DNA of 17,299 nt from UBA4923 sp964486135 (GTDB lineage Bacteria > Bacillota > Clostridia > Saccharofermentanales > DTU023). The stretch covers positions 1-17,299 of the forward strand of contig CAZAKT010000031.1 of NCBI GenBank assembly GCA_964486135.1, given 5' to 3'. The notes below the pieces were generated by a model. The model was given only the letters and a program-made list of their open reading frames with translations, had not been told where the DNA came from and did not search any database. The translations under genes were made by a program, and so were the position numbers. Shown in pieces: positions 1 through 8,695 of the stretch (the first letter of the stretch is position 1; every line of letters begins with the position of its first letter).

Positions 1-434
1 CCGACCTCCAGCTCCCCCTTTATAAACGTGCCTATGAGACGGCCTTCCCCGGCAGCCTGGTCACAGCCCTGCTTTTTGCCGGCTGGAAGACTAGCTACCA
101 ATATGAACTGTCCTTGTACAAACCGTCCCAGGCGGAAGCTAAGAGCCTGGCCCTGAAATCACTCCACAGGCAACTTGACCTCTGGGGAGGCAAGGCAGCG
201 GATCGGGCGGCGGACTTCGCGGAAAAAAAGGCGACAGGGACCCTGGAATCCATTCTGGAGGGTCAATTCCCCGCCAAACCGACCATCCGTGGCAGGCGCA
301 ATCCCTGTCAATTCTGTCCCTGGCATGCCGCTTGCGGTTATGATAAACGCCTGGTCAGAAACGCCGCCCTCCCTGAGACAACGGCGGACAGCAAGGCGGT
401 CCGGGAATTCATACTCCTGGAGGATAAGTCCTGA
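1..434 (+). CDS. addB: AddB, helicase-nuclease subunit B, C-terminal fragment (5' end outside window)
   Basis: Partial gene: the frame is open from base 3 and ends at TGA 432-434, giving about 143 residues. AddB is the second subunit of the AddAB (RexAB) double-strand-break repair helicase-nuclease and carries a RecB-family PD-(D/E)XK nuclease domain. The visible part starts with D-L-Q-L-P-L-Y, the QxxxY stretch that follows the catalytic residues in this nuclease fold. It ends with C-Q-F-C-P-W-H-A-A-C, a CxxCx5C motif matching the three C-terminal cysteines of the AddB iron-sulfur cluster; the fourth cysteine and the D/K catalytic residues lie outside the window. AddA is encoded 4 kb downstream on the same strand, which supports the call, although the two are normally adjacent. 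A generic PD-(D/E)XK/Cas4-like nuclease is the alternative, but less likely given addA nearby. Confidence 0.82.
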   Translation, partial: DLQLPLYKRAYETAFPGSLVTALLFAGWKTSYQYELSLYKPSQAEAKSLALKSLHRQLDLWGGKAADRAADFAEKKATGTLESILEGQFPAKPTIRGRRNPCQFCPWHAACGYDKRLVRNAALPETTADSKAVREFILLEDKS

Positions 435-443
435 TACAAGAAA

Positions 444-459
444 CCAGGCCGGATCCTGG
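444..459. terminator. Small hairpin between convergent addB and sulfatase genes
   Basis: CCAGG (444-448) and CCTGG (455-459) form a 5-bp stem with a 6-nt loop, lying in the 29-nt gap between the two convergent stop codons. There is no T-run on either side, so as an intrinsic terminator it is weak. Its position between two facing genes is the main support. Confidence 0.25.
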
Positions 460-463
460 CAAA

Positions 464-2749
464 TCAGGGCTCCGATGTAGAAAGCCAGGGAAGTTCCTCC
501 ATATCGCTGATGTAGGACTCGTTGATCGCCGACCACTCCTCTTCTGAGAGAAGGTCCCGGTAGTAATCGGAGTCAATGATCAGCCTGGCCGTGTCATAGC
601 GTAGCTTGACCTCCCGATTGATGCGTTCGACATAGGCCCCCTCATCTTCCAGGACCCGGCCTTCGTGAGGCGTAAAGACGTTGGTTGAGGCATTATACCG
701 CCCCTCTTCCGTTATCCAATTACGGCCGAGGAAGATGGCAATGGCCTCTGAATCGGAGAAAATATCCCGGCCTGATAAAAACCTTGAATCGAAGGGAACC
801 CCCAGGTAGTTGTAGATAGTCGGCAGCAAATCCAGGCTGGTACAGTATCTGTCAATCACTTCCGGCTCGATGCCGTCGTGATAGAAGAGGGCGCAACTCT
901 CGTAGATATCGAATTCCTTGTCCAGCCGCTTGCCCGCAAGCGCCTCATAGCTGGCGTGCTCTTCCAGGGCGTAAGGATAATGGTCCGGATTGATCACGAT
1001 CAGGGTGCGGTCGGCTATGCCGGCTTCCCTCAGCTGGGCCATCAGGCTCTCCATGGCAAGTTCCAGTTCGTAATTGGCGGCAAGGTAGGCGATTGACTCG
1101 TGAGGGAGGTCAAGGTGAGAAAATACGTCCCAGTGCCTTGAAGCCATGGCATTGCCTGTCCTGGTCCAATTGGCATGGCCACTGACCGTGAGGTAATAGA
1201 CGTGGAAGGGTTCCTCGTCGACAAACTCAAAGGCCGTCTTTTCGATCATTTCCAGATCCGATTCCGGCCAGGTCGCCTTGACTTCGAGACCGCGCCCCAA
1301 GCCCCGGTAATCGTAACCCAGATTGGGATGCGATAAATCGCGGGAATAATAATTCCAGGTGTGATTGTGCCAGGCATAGGTGGTATAGCCAAGCCGGCGC
1401 AGGAAATTTCCGGGCACCATGGCCATGTCATTGGTATGCGCCTCCTTCAGCGTCCAGACACCTTGCTTGGGTATCATGCCACAAAGACCGGCATATTCGC
1501 CGTCCAGGGTCGAAACAGTCCAGACCGGGACATAGTAATTCTCAAAGTAGACACCCTCGTGGTACATCTGATAGAGGGTAGGCGTCAGTTTCTCGTCAAT
1601 ACAATACTTGGAAAAGCTCTCCGCCGTGACAAAAATCAGGTTGAATCCCTTGCCCCGACCCGTATGGTCATTGGTATAGGAGGGGACCGTTCTTGAAAAG
1701 ACGAGATCGAGATACTGTACCAGCTCGGAACGGGTCTTCCCCATCAAAACCGGCACCGCGTCATCATCGATCCCGTTGCCTTCCAGCCGGGCCTCGTAGT
1801 CGATGGGCAATATGTTGGGCTGACGGACGTAGACGGGCCCGTCCGGTTCACTCTCTCCCGGGTCAGACGGGTCTGGCAAGCTGGGCTCGGGGGGGTCGAT
1901 CGGATCCGGAATCAGATCGTCCGGGATCGCCGAGCTCCGGGGATAGATCAGGTGACCGATATCGATCCCCATAGCCGTCAGAACACCAAACTGGTTGGTG
2001 CTGGTCAGTATTTCATTTTCCAGAAAATAGTGTTCCCAGGGACTGTTGTAGGAACGGTCCAGGGCCATGATTCCGACCGTTGTCCCAAATATAAGAAAAA
2101 CCGAGACCAGGGAGACCAGGACGATGCGCCAGCGCCGGAGCCTGATCTGACAGGCAAGGGCCAGGGGCTTTCTCAGGTAGACGAAGTAAACGATGAAGGG
2201 GAAGAGCATGGGTATGATCCAGGGCAGATTACGGAGAACCTTGATGATGATATCTTCCATGAACTGGAGGATCTGCCCGCCCTGTCCGACCGAATAAAAG
2301 ACAAAGAAGGTCCTGAAAAACTTATAGTAGATCAGTTGGGCCGAGTAGATAAAGGGGAATAGGACCAGGAGGATGTAAAGGCCGGCTTCCTGGGCACGAG
2401 GCGGGAGCACGCCTACGAGGGAGGTCAGGATAATGCTGCGCATGAGGCAGAAAAGGGTCAGGTAGAGGAGGCCGATGTTGAAAAAATTGCCGTCGACATT
2501 GACACGCAGGACCAGCTCGCAGATCAGCTGGGCTGTAAACAGGAGAAGGAAAAGGAAGGCGAAACAAGGGGGTATGAGCCGAGATTTCACAGTGACCGGT
2601 TCCAGGGGGGGCTCCCGCCTTTCCACAACGGGCTCGCGCTGGACAAAATCAGCCCGGCGGATGAGGGGTTTCCGCACGCGTTCTTCGCCTCTCCCAGTCC
2701 CTGCCTGAACAGGTACTTGTTCTATGGCATCATCTCTTTCCAAACCCAT
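464..2749 (-). CDS. LTA-synthase-like membrane sulfatase/phosphotransferase
   Basis: A 761-residue polytopic membrane protein of the LtaS / alkaline-phosphatase superfamily. LtaS enzymes polymerise glycerol phosphate from phosphatidylglycerol into lipoteichoic acid on the outer face of the membrane. In order: a charged cytosolic leader (1-57), five hydrophobic segments (about 59-80, 92-115, 123-142, 176-193, 208-230), a Pro/Asp/Glu-rich linker (277-305), then the extracellular sulfatase domain (about 365-700). The metal and catalytic residues align with LtaS: Glu377 in T-A-E-S-F-S, nucleophile Thr414 in V-S-T-L-D-G-E-Y, His525 in S-G-H-A-N-W, and Asp589-His590 in N-P-D-H-Y. The length exceeds classical LtaS (about 650) because of the leader and linker. 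The start has a GAGGG ribosome site about 9 nt upstream. The substrate is uncertain: other family members modify different cell-wall glycopolymers, so I give no gene symbol. Confidence 0.85.
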   Translation of the reverse strand: MGLERDDAIEQVPVQAGTGRGEERVRKPLIRRADFVQREPVVERREPPLEPVTVKSRLIPPCFAFLFLLLFTAQLICELVLRVNVDGNFFNIGLLYLTLFCLMRSIILTSLVGVLPPRAQEAGLYILLVLFPFIYSAQLIYYKFFRTFFVFYSVGQGGQILQFMEDIIIKVLRNLPWIIPMLFPFIVYFVYLRKPLALACQIRLRRWRIVLVSLVSVFLIFGTTVGIMALDRSYNSPWEHYFLENEILTSTNQFGVLTAMGIDIGHLIYPRSSAIPDDLIPDPIDPPEPSLPDPSDPGESEPDGPVYVRQPNILPIDYEARLEGNGIDDDAVPVLMGKTRSELVQYLDLVFSRTVPSYTNDHTGRGKGFNLIFVTAESFSKYCIDEKLTPTLYQMYHEGVYFENYYVPVWTVSTLDGEYAGLCGMIPKQGVWTLKEAHTNDMAMVPGNFLRRLGYTTYAWHNHTWNYYSRDLSHPNLGYDYRGLGRGLEVKATWPESDLEMIEKTAFEFVDEEPFHVYYLTVSGHANWTRTGNAMASRHWDVFSHLDLPHESIAYLAANYELELAMESLMAQLREAGIADRTLIVINPDHYPYALEEHASYEALAGKRLDKEFDIYESCALFYHDGIEPEVIDRYCTSLDLLPTIYNYLGVPFDSRFLSGRDIFSDSEAIAIFLGRNWITEEGRYNASTNVFTPHEGRVLEDEGAYVERINREVKLRYDTARLIIDSDYYRDLLSEEEWSAINESYISDMEELPWLSTSEP

Positions 2750-2785
2750 TGACGAGCCCTCGCAGTCCGCGGCATCCCTTTGGAT

Positions 2786-2810
2786 AAAACCGGCCGCCCA
2801 GGGTGGCGGC
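2786..2810 (-). terminator. Probable intrinsic terminator after the lipoprotein gene
   Basis: GCCGCC (2793-2798) and GGCGGC (2805-2810) form a perfect 6-bp GC stem with a 6-nt loop. On the minus strand it is followed by CGG and a short TTTT run (2789-2786). It lies 35 nt past the lipoprotein stop and before the sulfatase start, so the sulfatase probably has its own promoter or depends on read-through. Confidence 0.5.
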
Positions 2811-2845
2811 TTGATTACACCAGGTCATGATAGCACAAGCCCTTA

Positions 2846-4306
2846 TTATTCAACTGAAATATCAGGCTCCCGATAGGCAAGTTCCTCCGGCAGAGGGACG
2901 TCCACCAACTGCAGGTTGGGGCCGCCATACTCGCTTTTCAGCTGGGAAATGGCATCGAGTTCGACGTCGCTGTGATAGGCCAGATTGATCCCCCGAAAAT
3001 CATCGATGGCGTTACGGTCGTACATAATGCGCTCCACCCTATAAACCAGATACAGGGTTGATGAGACCTGGTCTCCTGCCTCATAGGATGACTGGTAGGC
3101 TTTTGCCGACAGGCAGGTCCCTCCGACCGCCACCTTGTAAAGAATCGCGACAAAATTATTGGAGCGGTCGGCCTGCTCATAACCATAGAAGATCCGGCTG
3201 ACACCGTAGTGACTGTCGTAGTCCCACTCACTCACCGGCTCACCGGTCTTGACATCGCTGTTCCAGTAATTGTGGTCAAGCCTCAGGCGGATATCCTCGT
3301 CCACCAGTTCCTTGATCCTGTCGAAGAGGGGCAGGAGGTCAACCTGGTCCAGATTCCGGGGATATTCCTTCAGCCCCCTCACCTGATAGGTCTTGTCAAG
3401 CGCCTCGGGGTTCAGCCCCCGCCCGGCAAACCAGGCTTGGTCAATGGAGGCCTGGACCTTGACCTGATCGCCATTCGAAAGCCCCGTGGAGGGCGTAGCG
3501 TAGAAACGGACCGGCGGCTCATCAAGGGACCCTGCCTCAACCCATTCAGCCGGCAGGCGGGTCGTGTCAAAGGAAAGGGTTCCATGGTCGCTGATGCCGT
3601 CATAGACGAGGACCAGATCCTGGAAGAGATCGACCCCTGTCATGGGCATAAGGCCGCTGACCGTGAAGCTTAGGTTGGCTGCCCGGGCTATCCGGCCTTT
3701 CGCCGTCAGCAGATCATTGTCAGGCGTGATCTTCAATTCCAGGAGATCGCCATTCTTGAGGTCCCTGGGCTCGGGGTTGAATTCAAACTCAAAACTGTTC
3801 TGGAAAAGATCCAGATCACCTGACAGTTGCAGACTGGCCAGACCCTGGCCGTCAAAGCCGGAGAAGACAAGCTTGGTATTGCCTTTCACATCGATGGAAA
3901 GGGCTTCCTTCAACTTCTCCACCTTGTATTTGAACCGGGTATTCCGGAAACGGACTCCGGCCGACCGGGCCAATTGTCCGTCATAAGCGGCCTGGATCAT
4001 GATTTCATCGCCGTTCTTCAGATTGGTCATTTTATCTGCGGTGAAGACCAGGGAATTGAGGGCCGCCTCGCGAAGGTAGAGGCGCTGGAGCCCTTTTTCA
4101 TCCCTTTCTTTGACCTTGGCTGCCTCCTCCGCCAGCAGCTTGCTGATCTGCACCTGGTCCGGGAGAATCGAGAGTGTGCCAAAACCTTCGGCGCCAACCA
4201 GCTCTATCCGGGCAAGATCCTCCACGTCAAAACTCCGCGAACTACAGGAGACGACGGGAAGAAGAAAAATGGCCAGCGCCAGGATTAGTGCGATCTTGCG
4301 TTTCAA
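2846..4306 (-). CDS. Lipoprotein of unknown function with three tandem repeats
   Basis: 486 residues, exported and lipid-anchored: the n-region M-K-R-K, a hydrophobic core and the lipobox L-P-V-V-S-C place the acylated cysteine at residue 21. The start is a TTG (4304-4306), because only this start provides the basic n-region; GGGGG lies about 7 nt before it. Residues about 33-312 hold three copies of a roughly 90-residue unit. Each begins with a glycine-rich beta motif (G-A-E-G-F-G-T-L-S at 38-46, S-G-F-D-G-Q-G at 149-155, D-G-I-S-D-H-G-T-L-S at 236-245). Each ends with L-K/S-N-G-D followed by a V-x-G/K-L strand (96-132, 183-219, 276-312). The C-terminal part (about 320-486) is a different domain rich in Tyr and Asp. 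Similar repeats occur in Firmicute surface lipoproteins and zinc-ribbon membrane proteins; the function is not known to me. Confidence 0.8.
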   Translation of the reverse strand: MKRKIALILALAIFLLPVVSCSSRSFDVEDLARIELVGAEGFGTLSILPDQVQISKLLAEEAAKVKERDEKGLQRLYLREAALNSLVFTADKMTNLKNGDEIMIQAAYDGQLARSAGVRFRNTRFKYKVEKLKEALSIDVKGNTKLVFSGFDGQGLASLQLSGDLDLFQNSFEFEFNPEPRDLKNGDLLELKITPDNDLLTAKGRIARAANLSFTVSGLMPMTGVDLFQDLVLVYDGISDHGTLSFDTTRLPAEWVEAGSLDEPPVRFYATPSTGLSNGDQVKVQASIDQAWFAGRGLNPEALDKTYQVRGLKEYPRNLDQVDLLPLFDRIKELVDEDIRLRLDHNYWNSDVKTGEPVSEWDYDSHYGVSRIFYGYEQADRSNNFVAILYKVAVGGTCLSAKAYQSSYEAGDQVSSTLYLVYRVERIMYDRNAIDDFRGINLAYHSDVELDAISQLKSEYGGPNLQLVDVPLPEELAYREPDISVE

Positions 4307-4347
4307 AAAGAACCCCCATCCGTATTTCCTATGCTACGGACCTTCTC

Positions 4348-4376
4348 ATTGTCTGTTATTTCCCCGCTTCTTTCAA
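4348..4376 (-). promoter_or_regulatory. Candidate sigma-A promoter for the lipoprotein gene
   Basis: On the minus strand TTGAAA (4371-4376) and GACAAT (4348-4353) are separated by exactly 17 nt. The -10 box lies about 42 nt upstream of the TTG start. The -35 box matches the consensus at 5 of 6 positions and the -10 box at 4 of 6. Confidence 0.5.
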
Positions 4377-4425
4377 GTCCAGGCCTGGCTGTGGCCGCCC
4401 CCGTCCACGCCCCTGACCTCCCATC

Positions 4426-4434
4426 TGGTAAAAT
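4426..4434 (+). promoter_or_regulatory. Candidate extended -10 promoter for addA
   Basis: TGGTAAAAT is a TGn-extended -10 element (TAAAAT at 4429-4434) with no recognisable -35 box. It would start transcription about 40 nt before the addA ATG. Separation of addA from addB by two reverse-strand genes means addA needs its own promoter, and this is the best candidate in the 176-nt divergent gap 4307-4482. Confidence 0.35.
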
Positions 4435-4482
4435 TGACCCGTGACAAACTGACCGGCGCCTGGGGAGGGATACAAGGCAATC

Positions 4483-7400
4483 ATGGCTAAACCGCTCTTG
4501 ACCGATGACCAAAAGCTGGCTGTTCAATTTGATCAGCCTGCCAACTTACTTGTCTCGGCGGCAGCGGGTTCAGGCAAGACCACCACGCTGACCGAGCGGA
4601 TCGTCACCCGCTTGCTGGACGGCAGGGTGGACGCTGACCAGTTGCTGGTCATCACCTTCACGGAACTTGCGGCAAAAGACCTGAAAGTGAAAATTGCCTC
4701 CCGCTTGAAAGTCGAGCTGGACCAGGCAAAAACAGAGGAAGAGCGCCGTTTCTGCTCCAACTTGATCGACCAGCTCAGCCTGGCCCAGATTTCCACCATC
4801 CACGCCTTTTGCAACCGGATCCTCTCCTCCTACCTGGCCGGCTACTGTGACGCTGACGGCCAGGCCTTTCTTGAGCCGGGCTACCGCATCCTTGACAGTA
4901 GCGAAGAGGCCGAACTCCTGGAAGAGGCGATCGAAGCTGTCCTTTCTGGCATCTACAGGGATTTGGACGCCCTTGCCGCCCCTGGACAGGACAAGGGATT
5001 GACCCGTTTTTCGGAAGCTGCGCCCCTGGCCCTGACAGGCAAGGACCGAAGTCTCGCCGAATGGTTGAAGGATTTTCGGACCCTTTCACTGGCCTACTCA
5101 CCTGATCTGGACGACCGGGCCTTTCGCCAGGCCCTGGCCAGGATGCTGGAACAGGTGCGCAACCTCCCCGACTATGACCAGCTTGTCGCCAAGGAACTTG
5201 ACCGCCTGCTTGAGCGGGCAGACAGCTTTCCGTCGCCGGGGGACCGGGCCGCCAATTATTGGTGGAATCATTATGAGCTGGCTCTCGAAAGGGCCGGCCG
5301 GGCCGTCCGTGAGCTGACGGCCACTCCCTTCTGGAGGGAAGACCTGACCCGGTCCAGGAAAAAAACTGAAATCCAGCTGGTTGACCTGATCCAGACCATG
5401 GAAAGCGTGGTCCAATCCCTGTCAAAGCTTTCCGGCCGGGACCCGGCCCATTGGGACAGCCTGGTTGAACTGGGGGGAAGGATCCAGGACTTCTCCCTCC
5501 CCAGCCTTGTCGGCGGCCGATCCAGTTCGGACAGGAGCCGGGAAAAAGATGCTGTCATCAACCGGGCCCTCCGGGATCTGGCCCCCCTTGCGGGTCTGAT
5601 CAGCGATCAGTTCAAACGGGGGGGGAAGATCGGTGCAGCCCTTGAGAATTACCCTCCGGTCTTTACCCTTACCGTCCGGGAACTGAGGGAAAATCTTGCG
5701 GATACGGCCCGCTACAGCAGTCGTTTTATGGAGCTGGTCCTCCTCATCGATGCTGAATTCAAAAAACGCCGCTTCCAACGTAACGCGATCCAGTTCAGCG
5801 ACATCGAGCACGGGGCCCTGGCCCTCCTTGCCATAGAGGAGATCCAGGAAGATTTTAAAAACCGTTTCAAGGAAATCTATGTCGACGAGTACCAGGATAC
5901 CAGCAGTATCCAGGACGCCCTCATCCACCGGATCGGCCAAAATAATATGCTTATGGTCGGCGACATCAAACAGAGCATCTACCGCTTCCGTTACGCCAAT
6001 CCCAGCCTCTTCGCCCGCTACGAGGCTGAGTCACTCCTGATCAGGGCCGGCCAGGATCTTCCCGGGCACGCCCCCGGCCACCGGGGCTTCGTCGCCCTGC
6101 TCAACCGCTGTTTTCGCACCCGACCCGGGATCATCCACTTCATCAATGATTTTTTCAGTTCCTTTTTGACCAGGGAATCAGGGGAGATCGAATATGACGA
6201 GAGCCAGCAACTGATTCCCGATATCGAGAAGTGGCGGCGGAGGGAGGAGAAGGAGGCTGCCCCCCCCGTCGAACTCGCCCTTGAGATTGTCACCCAGGCC
6301 AGGCTTCCAAAAGCCGATGAAGTGACGGATGAGGCGATCACTGACGGGTCGGTTTTGGAGCTCCTCCCCCAGGATCTGCCCAGGTCTGCCCTGGGCCTTG
6401 AAGCGGTGGCAGCCGCCCGGATCATCAAGGAGCTTGTCGGCCGGGGCCTGGACTACGAGCGGATAGCGATCCTGCTGCCGACCAACAACCACTGCCGGGT
6501 ATATGAGGAGGCTCTGCTCGAATGCGGTATCCCTGTCACGACCCGGTCAGGAAGGCTCTTCCCTGACAGCCTGGTCTTCCACCAGATAGAAGCCCTCCTT
6601 TCCCTGCTCGACAACCCCCGGCAGGATATCCCCCTGCTCTCGACCCTCCTGGGCCCTTTCGCCCCTGAAGCCTGGAGCGGGATCGATCTTTTGACCGTCG
6701 CGGGAACCGATCACGACCCTCTTCTGGAAAATGCCATCGGTAATTCCAGGAGCAGACCGGCCTGTTTCCACGACAAGTTCACCCTCCTGCGTACCCAGCC
6801 CCAGCTTCCCCTGGCCGGAAAGGCAGCCGCCTTCTTCGCCAGACTGGACCGCTGGCGACTCCTGGCCCAGGAGCTTGACACCCGCGACCTCCTGGATCTG
6901 ATTTTCTATGAAACCGCTTACCCTGACTACCTGGCCCGGGCAAGCTTCGGTGAAAGTAATCTGGCGGAATTGGAGCGGGTTCTGGATATTGTCGCCCAGC
7001 CCGATCCCATCCGCCCTCCTGATCTCCGCTCGGCCCTGGGGAAGCTTGAAAAATCCTTGGAGAAAGCGTTTGCGGACGATCCGGAGGCAAACATCCTGCT
7101 CCCGGGAGCCGTCCCTGTCCTGACCCGCCATGCCAGCAAGGGACTCGAATGGGACTATGTCATCCTCGGCTGTCTGAATCCCCATCAAGGGAAAGGGGCG
7201 GATAAGCCCCTCATCAGCCTGTCCGAAAGTGAGGGCTTGTCGGGCGCCAGCCTCTCCGATGACGGTATGACCGTAGTCAACAACCCCTTGCACCAGGCTG
7301 CCCTGGCCACTGAGGAAGATCGCGAGCGCGCCGAAGCCTGGCGCCTCCTCTACGTGGCCATGACCCGGGCCATCCACGGACTCTATCTCCTCCTGCCCGT

Positions 7401-8607
7401 CGACCGGGCGAGTCTGGGGGAGCTGCCTGCCTTCCGGACAGTCATAGACGAGACAAAGGCTGTCCTCGAATCCTCAACTCCCAAGGAAGGAAGGGCGGGA
7501 GCCGTCTTGCCGGCCCAGTTCAGCCGGGAACTGGACAAGGACGCCAAGTTGCTCCTGGCCTACCTCACGACCCGTTATCCCAAATTCCTGGAGCAAGTCG
7601 CCTCTTTGCCAGAGTATGAGCCGGGCGACGGCAGCCTGGACCCGGCCGACATACCCCCGGTGATTGGAAGACTGCGGATCAGTCCTTGGGAAAGGATCGC
7701 CCGGCAGGTCTTTGACCAGCAGGGGAAGACGCTGGTGGCCGGGCCATCCGGACCCTCGATCCAGCCCCCCCCGGCTACCCCCTTGGATCCGTCGCCGCTC
7801 ACCCTGCTTACAGCCAGCCTGCCCCATGGGGAGGCCGCCAGGCTACCGGCGAAAATCACCGTGACTGAGCTGCAAAGATTGGGACTTGACCGGAAGACAG
7901 AGCTCTATGCTGGGCCTGAAACTGCTGAACCGGTCTATCGGATGGACGGGGGCCTGGGGGAAGTCCAAACAAGCCCGGGCAAAGGCTCCATCCTAGCGGA
8001 CCTGGTCAAGGCCGATATGCCCTTGACCATGCGGGGACACTCCCGACCAGGCTTTGACGGCGCCGCCCTGGGTACTGCCATGCATATCGTCTTCCGTTTT
8101 ATCGAGCTGGAACAGATTCGCAAGCTAGCTGAAGCGGAAGCTGGCCGGGCCTATGGAGAGCAGCTCAAGGCCCTGGTCTCAAACCGGACCATCAGTCCCG
8201 ACCAGGAGAAGGCGGCCCTGGCCTTCTGCCAGGAGGTCCTGGTCTGGGCAAAGAGCGATCTTGCCGGCCGCTTGATACAGACGGAAGGCTCCAGCGGCAA
8301 GGTCTATCGGGAGATGCCCTTTACGCTTGCCTTGCCGGCCAATGAGCTGAGCCCCGACTTTCCCCGGGAGGAGACGACCCTGATCCAGGGCATGATTGAT
8401 CTTTGGTTCATCGAGGAGGATGGGGCCGCTGTCCTCATCGATTTCAAGACTGACCGACTGGAGGACCAGCCTGATGATCTGCTTTTACGCAGACGTTACG
8501 GCATTCAGATTGACACCTATGCCCGGGCCATTTCACGGGCGACCGGCCGCAGGGTCAAGGAACGTCTTGTCTGGTTGATCCGTGAGGGACGAGCTGTTTC
8601 ATTCTGA
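4483..8607 (+). CDS. addA: AddA, helicase-nuclease subunit A
   Basis: 1374-residue UvrD/Rep-type (SF1A) 3'-5' helicase fused to a C-terminal RecB-family nuclease. Together with AddB it resects double-strand breaks and loads RecA. Visible motifs: Walker A A-A-A-G-S-G-K-T-T (26-34); Walker B D-E-Y-Q-D-T (468-473); G-D-I-K-Q-S-I-Y-R-F-R (493-503); motif V region T-R-H-A-S-K-G-L-E-W (881-890); motif VI L-L-Y-V-A-M-T-R-A (955-963). The nuclease has G-T-A-M-H (1197-1201), Asp1306 in G-M-I-D, and the I-D-F-K-T-D core with Asp1320 and Lys1322, so both activities look intact. It is somewhat longer than the usual 1200-1250 residues; the extra length is spread over the inserts and the region before the nuclease. 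The start ATG is preceded by GGGAGGG about 12 nt upstream. Its partner addB ends at 434, with two opposite-strand genes in between. Confidence 0.96.
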   Translation: MAKPLLTDDQKLAVQFDQPANLLVSAAAGSGKTTTLTERIVTRLLDGRVDADQLLVITFTELAAKDLKVKIASRLKVELDQAKTEEERRFCSNLIDQLSLAQISTIHAFCNRILSSYLAGYCDADGQAFLEPGYRILDSSEEAELLEEAIEAVLSGIYRDLDALAAPGQDKGLTRFSEAAPLALTGKDRSLAEWLKDFRTLSLAYSPDLDDRAFRQALARMLEQVRNLPDYDQLVAKELDRLLERADSFPSPGDRAANYWWNHYELALERAGRAVRELTATPFWREDLTRSRKKTEIQLVDLIQTMESVVQSLSKLSGRDPAHWDSLVELGGRIQDFSLPSLVGGRSSSDRSREKDAVINRALRDLAPLAGLISDQFKRGGKIGAALENYPPVFTLTVRELRENLADTARYSSRFMELVLLIDAEFKKRRFQRNAIQFSDIEHGALALLAIEEIQEDFKNRFKEIYVDEYQDTSSIQDALIHRIGQNNMLMVGDIKQSIYRFRYANPSLFARYEAESLLIRAGQDLPGHAPGHRGFVALLNRCFRTRPGIIHFINDFFSSFLTRESGEIEYDESQQLIPDIEKWRRREEKEAAPPVELALEIVTQARLPKADEVTDEAITDGSVLELLPQDLPRSALGLEAVAAARIIKELVGRGLDYERIAILLPTNNHCRVYEEALLECGIPVTTRSGRLFPDSLVFHQIEALLSLLDNPRQDIPLLSTLLGPFAPEAWSGIDLLTVAGTDHDPLLENAIGNSRSRPACFHDKFTLLRTQPQLPLAGKAAAFFARLDRWRLLAQELDTRDLLDLIFYETAYPDYLARASFGESNLAELERVLDIVAQPDPIRPPDLRSALGKLEKSLEKAFADDPEANILLPGAVPVLTRHASKGLEWDYVILGCLNPHQGKGADKPLISLSESEGLSGASLSDDGMTVVNNPLHQAALATEEDRERAEAWRLLYVAMTRAIHGLYLLLPVDRASLGELPAFRTVIDETKAVLESSTPKEGRAGAVLPAQFSRELDKDAKLLLAYLTTRYPKFLEQVASLPEYEPGDGSLDPADIPPVIGRLRISPWERIARQVFDQQGKTLVAGPSGPSIQPPPATPLDPSPLTLLTASLPHGEAARLPAKITVTELQRLGLDRKTELYAGPETAEPVYRMDGGLGEVQTSPGKGSILADLVKADMPLTMRGHSRPGFDGAALGTAMHIVFRFIELEQIRKLAEAEAGRAYGEQLKALVSNRTISPDQEKAALAFCQEVLVWAKSDLAGRLIQTEGSSGKVYREMPFTLALPANELSPDFPREETTLIQGMIDLWFIEEDGAAVLIDFKTDRLEDQPDDLLLRRRYGIQIDTYARAISRATGRRVKERLVWLIREGRAVSF

Positions 8608-8608
8608 C

Positions 8609-8652
8609 AGGCCCCATTGGTAACACAGGATTAATTTGGCCTTGAGGGGCCT
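8609..8652 (+). terminator. Weak terminator-like hairpin after addA
   Basis: AGGCCCC (8609-8615) and GGGGCCT (8646-8652) can form a 7-bp stem closing a 30-nt loop immediately after the addA stop. A smaller alternative is GGCC/GGCC (8638-8641, 8648-8651). It is followed by TGATAATTTG rather than a clean T-run. It separates addA from the selC promoter. Confidence 0.35.
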
Positions 8653-8659
8653 TGATAAT

Positions 8660-8688
8660 TTGACAAATCAGTCATAAACCGCAACAAT
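8660..8688 (+). promoter_or_regulatory. Sigma-A-type promoter of the tRNA-Sec gene
   Basis: A perfect -35 box TTGACA (8660-8665) is followed after exactly 17 nt by AACAAT (8683-8688; 4 of 6 matches to TATAAT). The -10 box ends 7 nt before the first base of the tRNA, so transcription should begin at or within a base or two of the mature 5' end. Confidence 0.65.
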
Positions 8689-8695
8689 ACACTGT

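Noticed and set aside
6547..7377. Long antisense open frame within addA
   Set aside because: It lies wholly within addA's helicase region, is Gly/Gln-rich with no recognisable fold, and reflects third-position GC bias.
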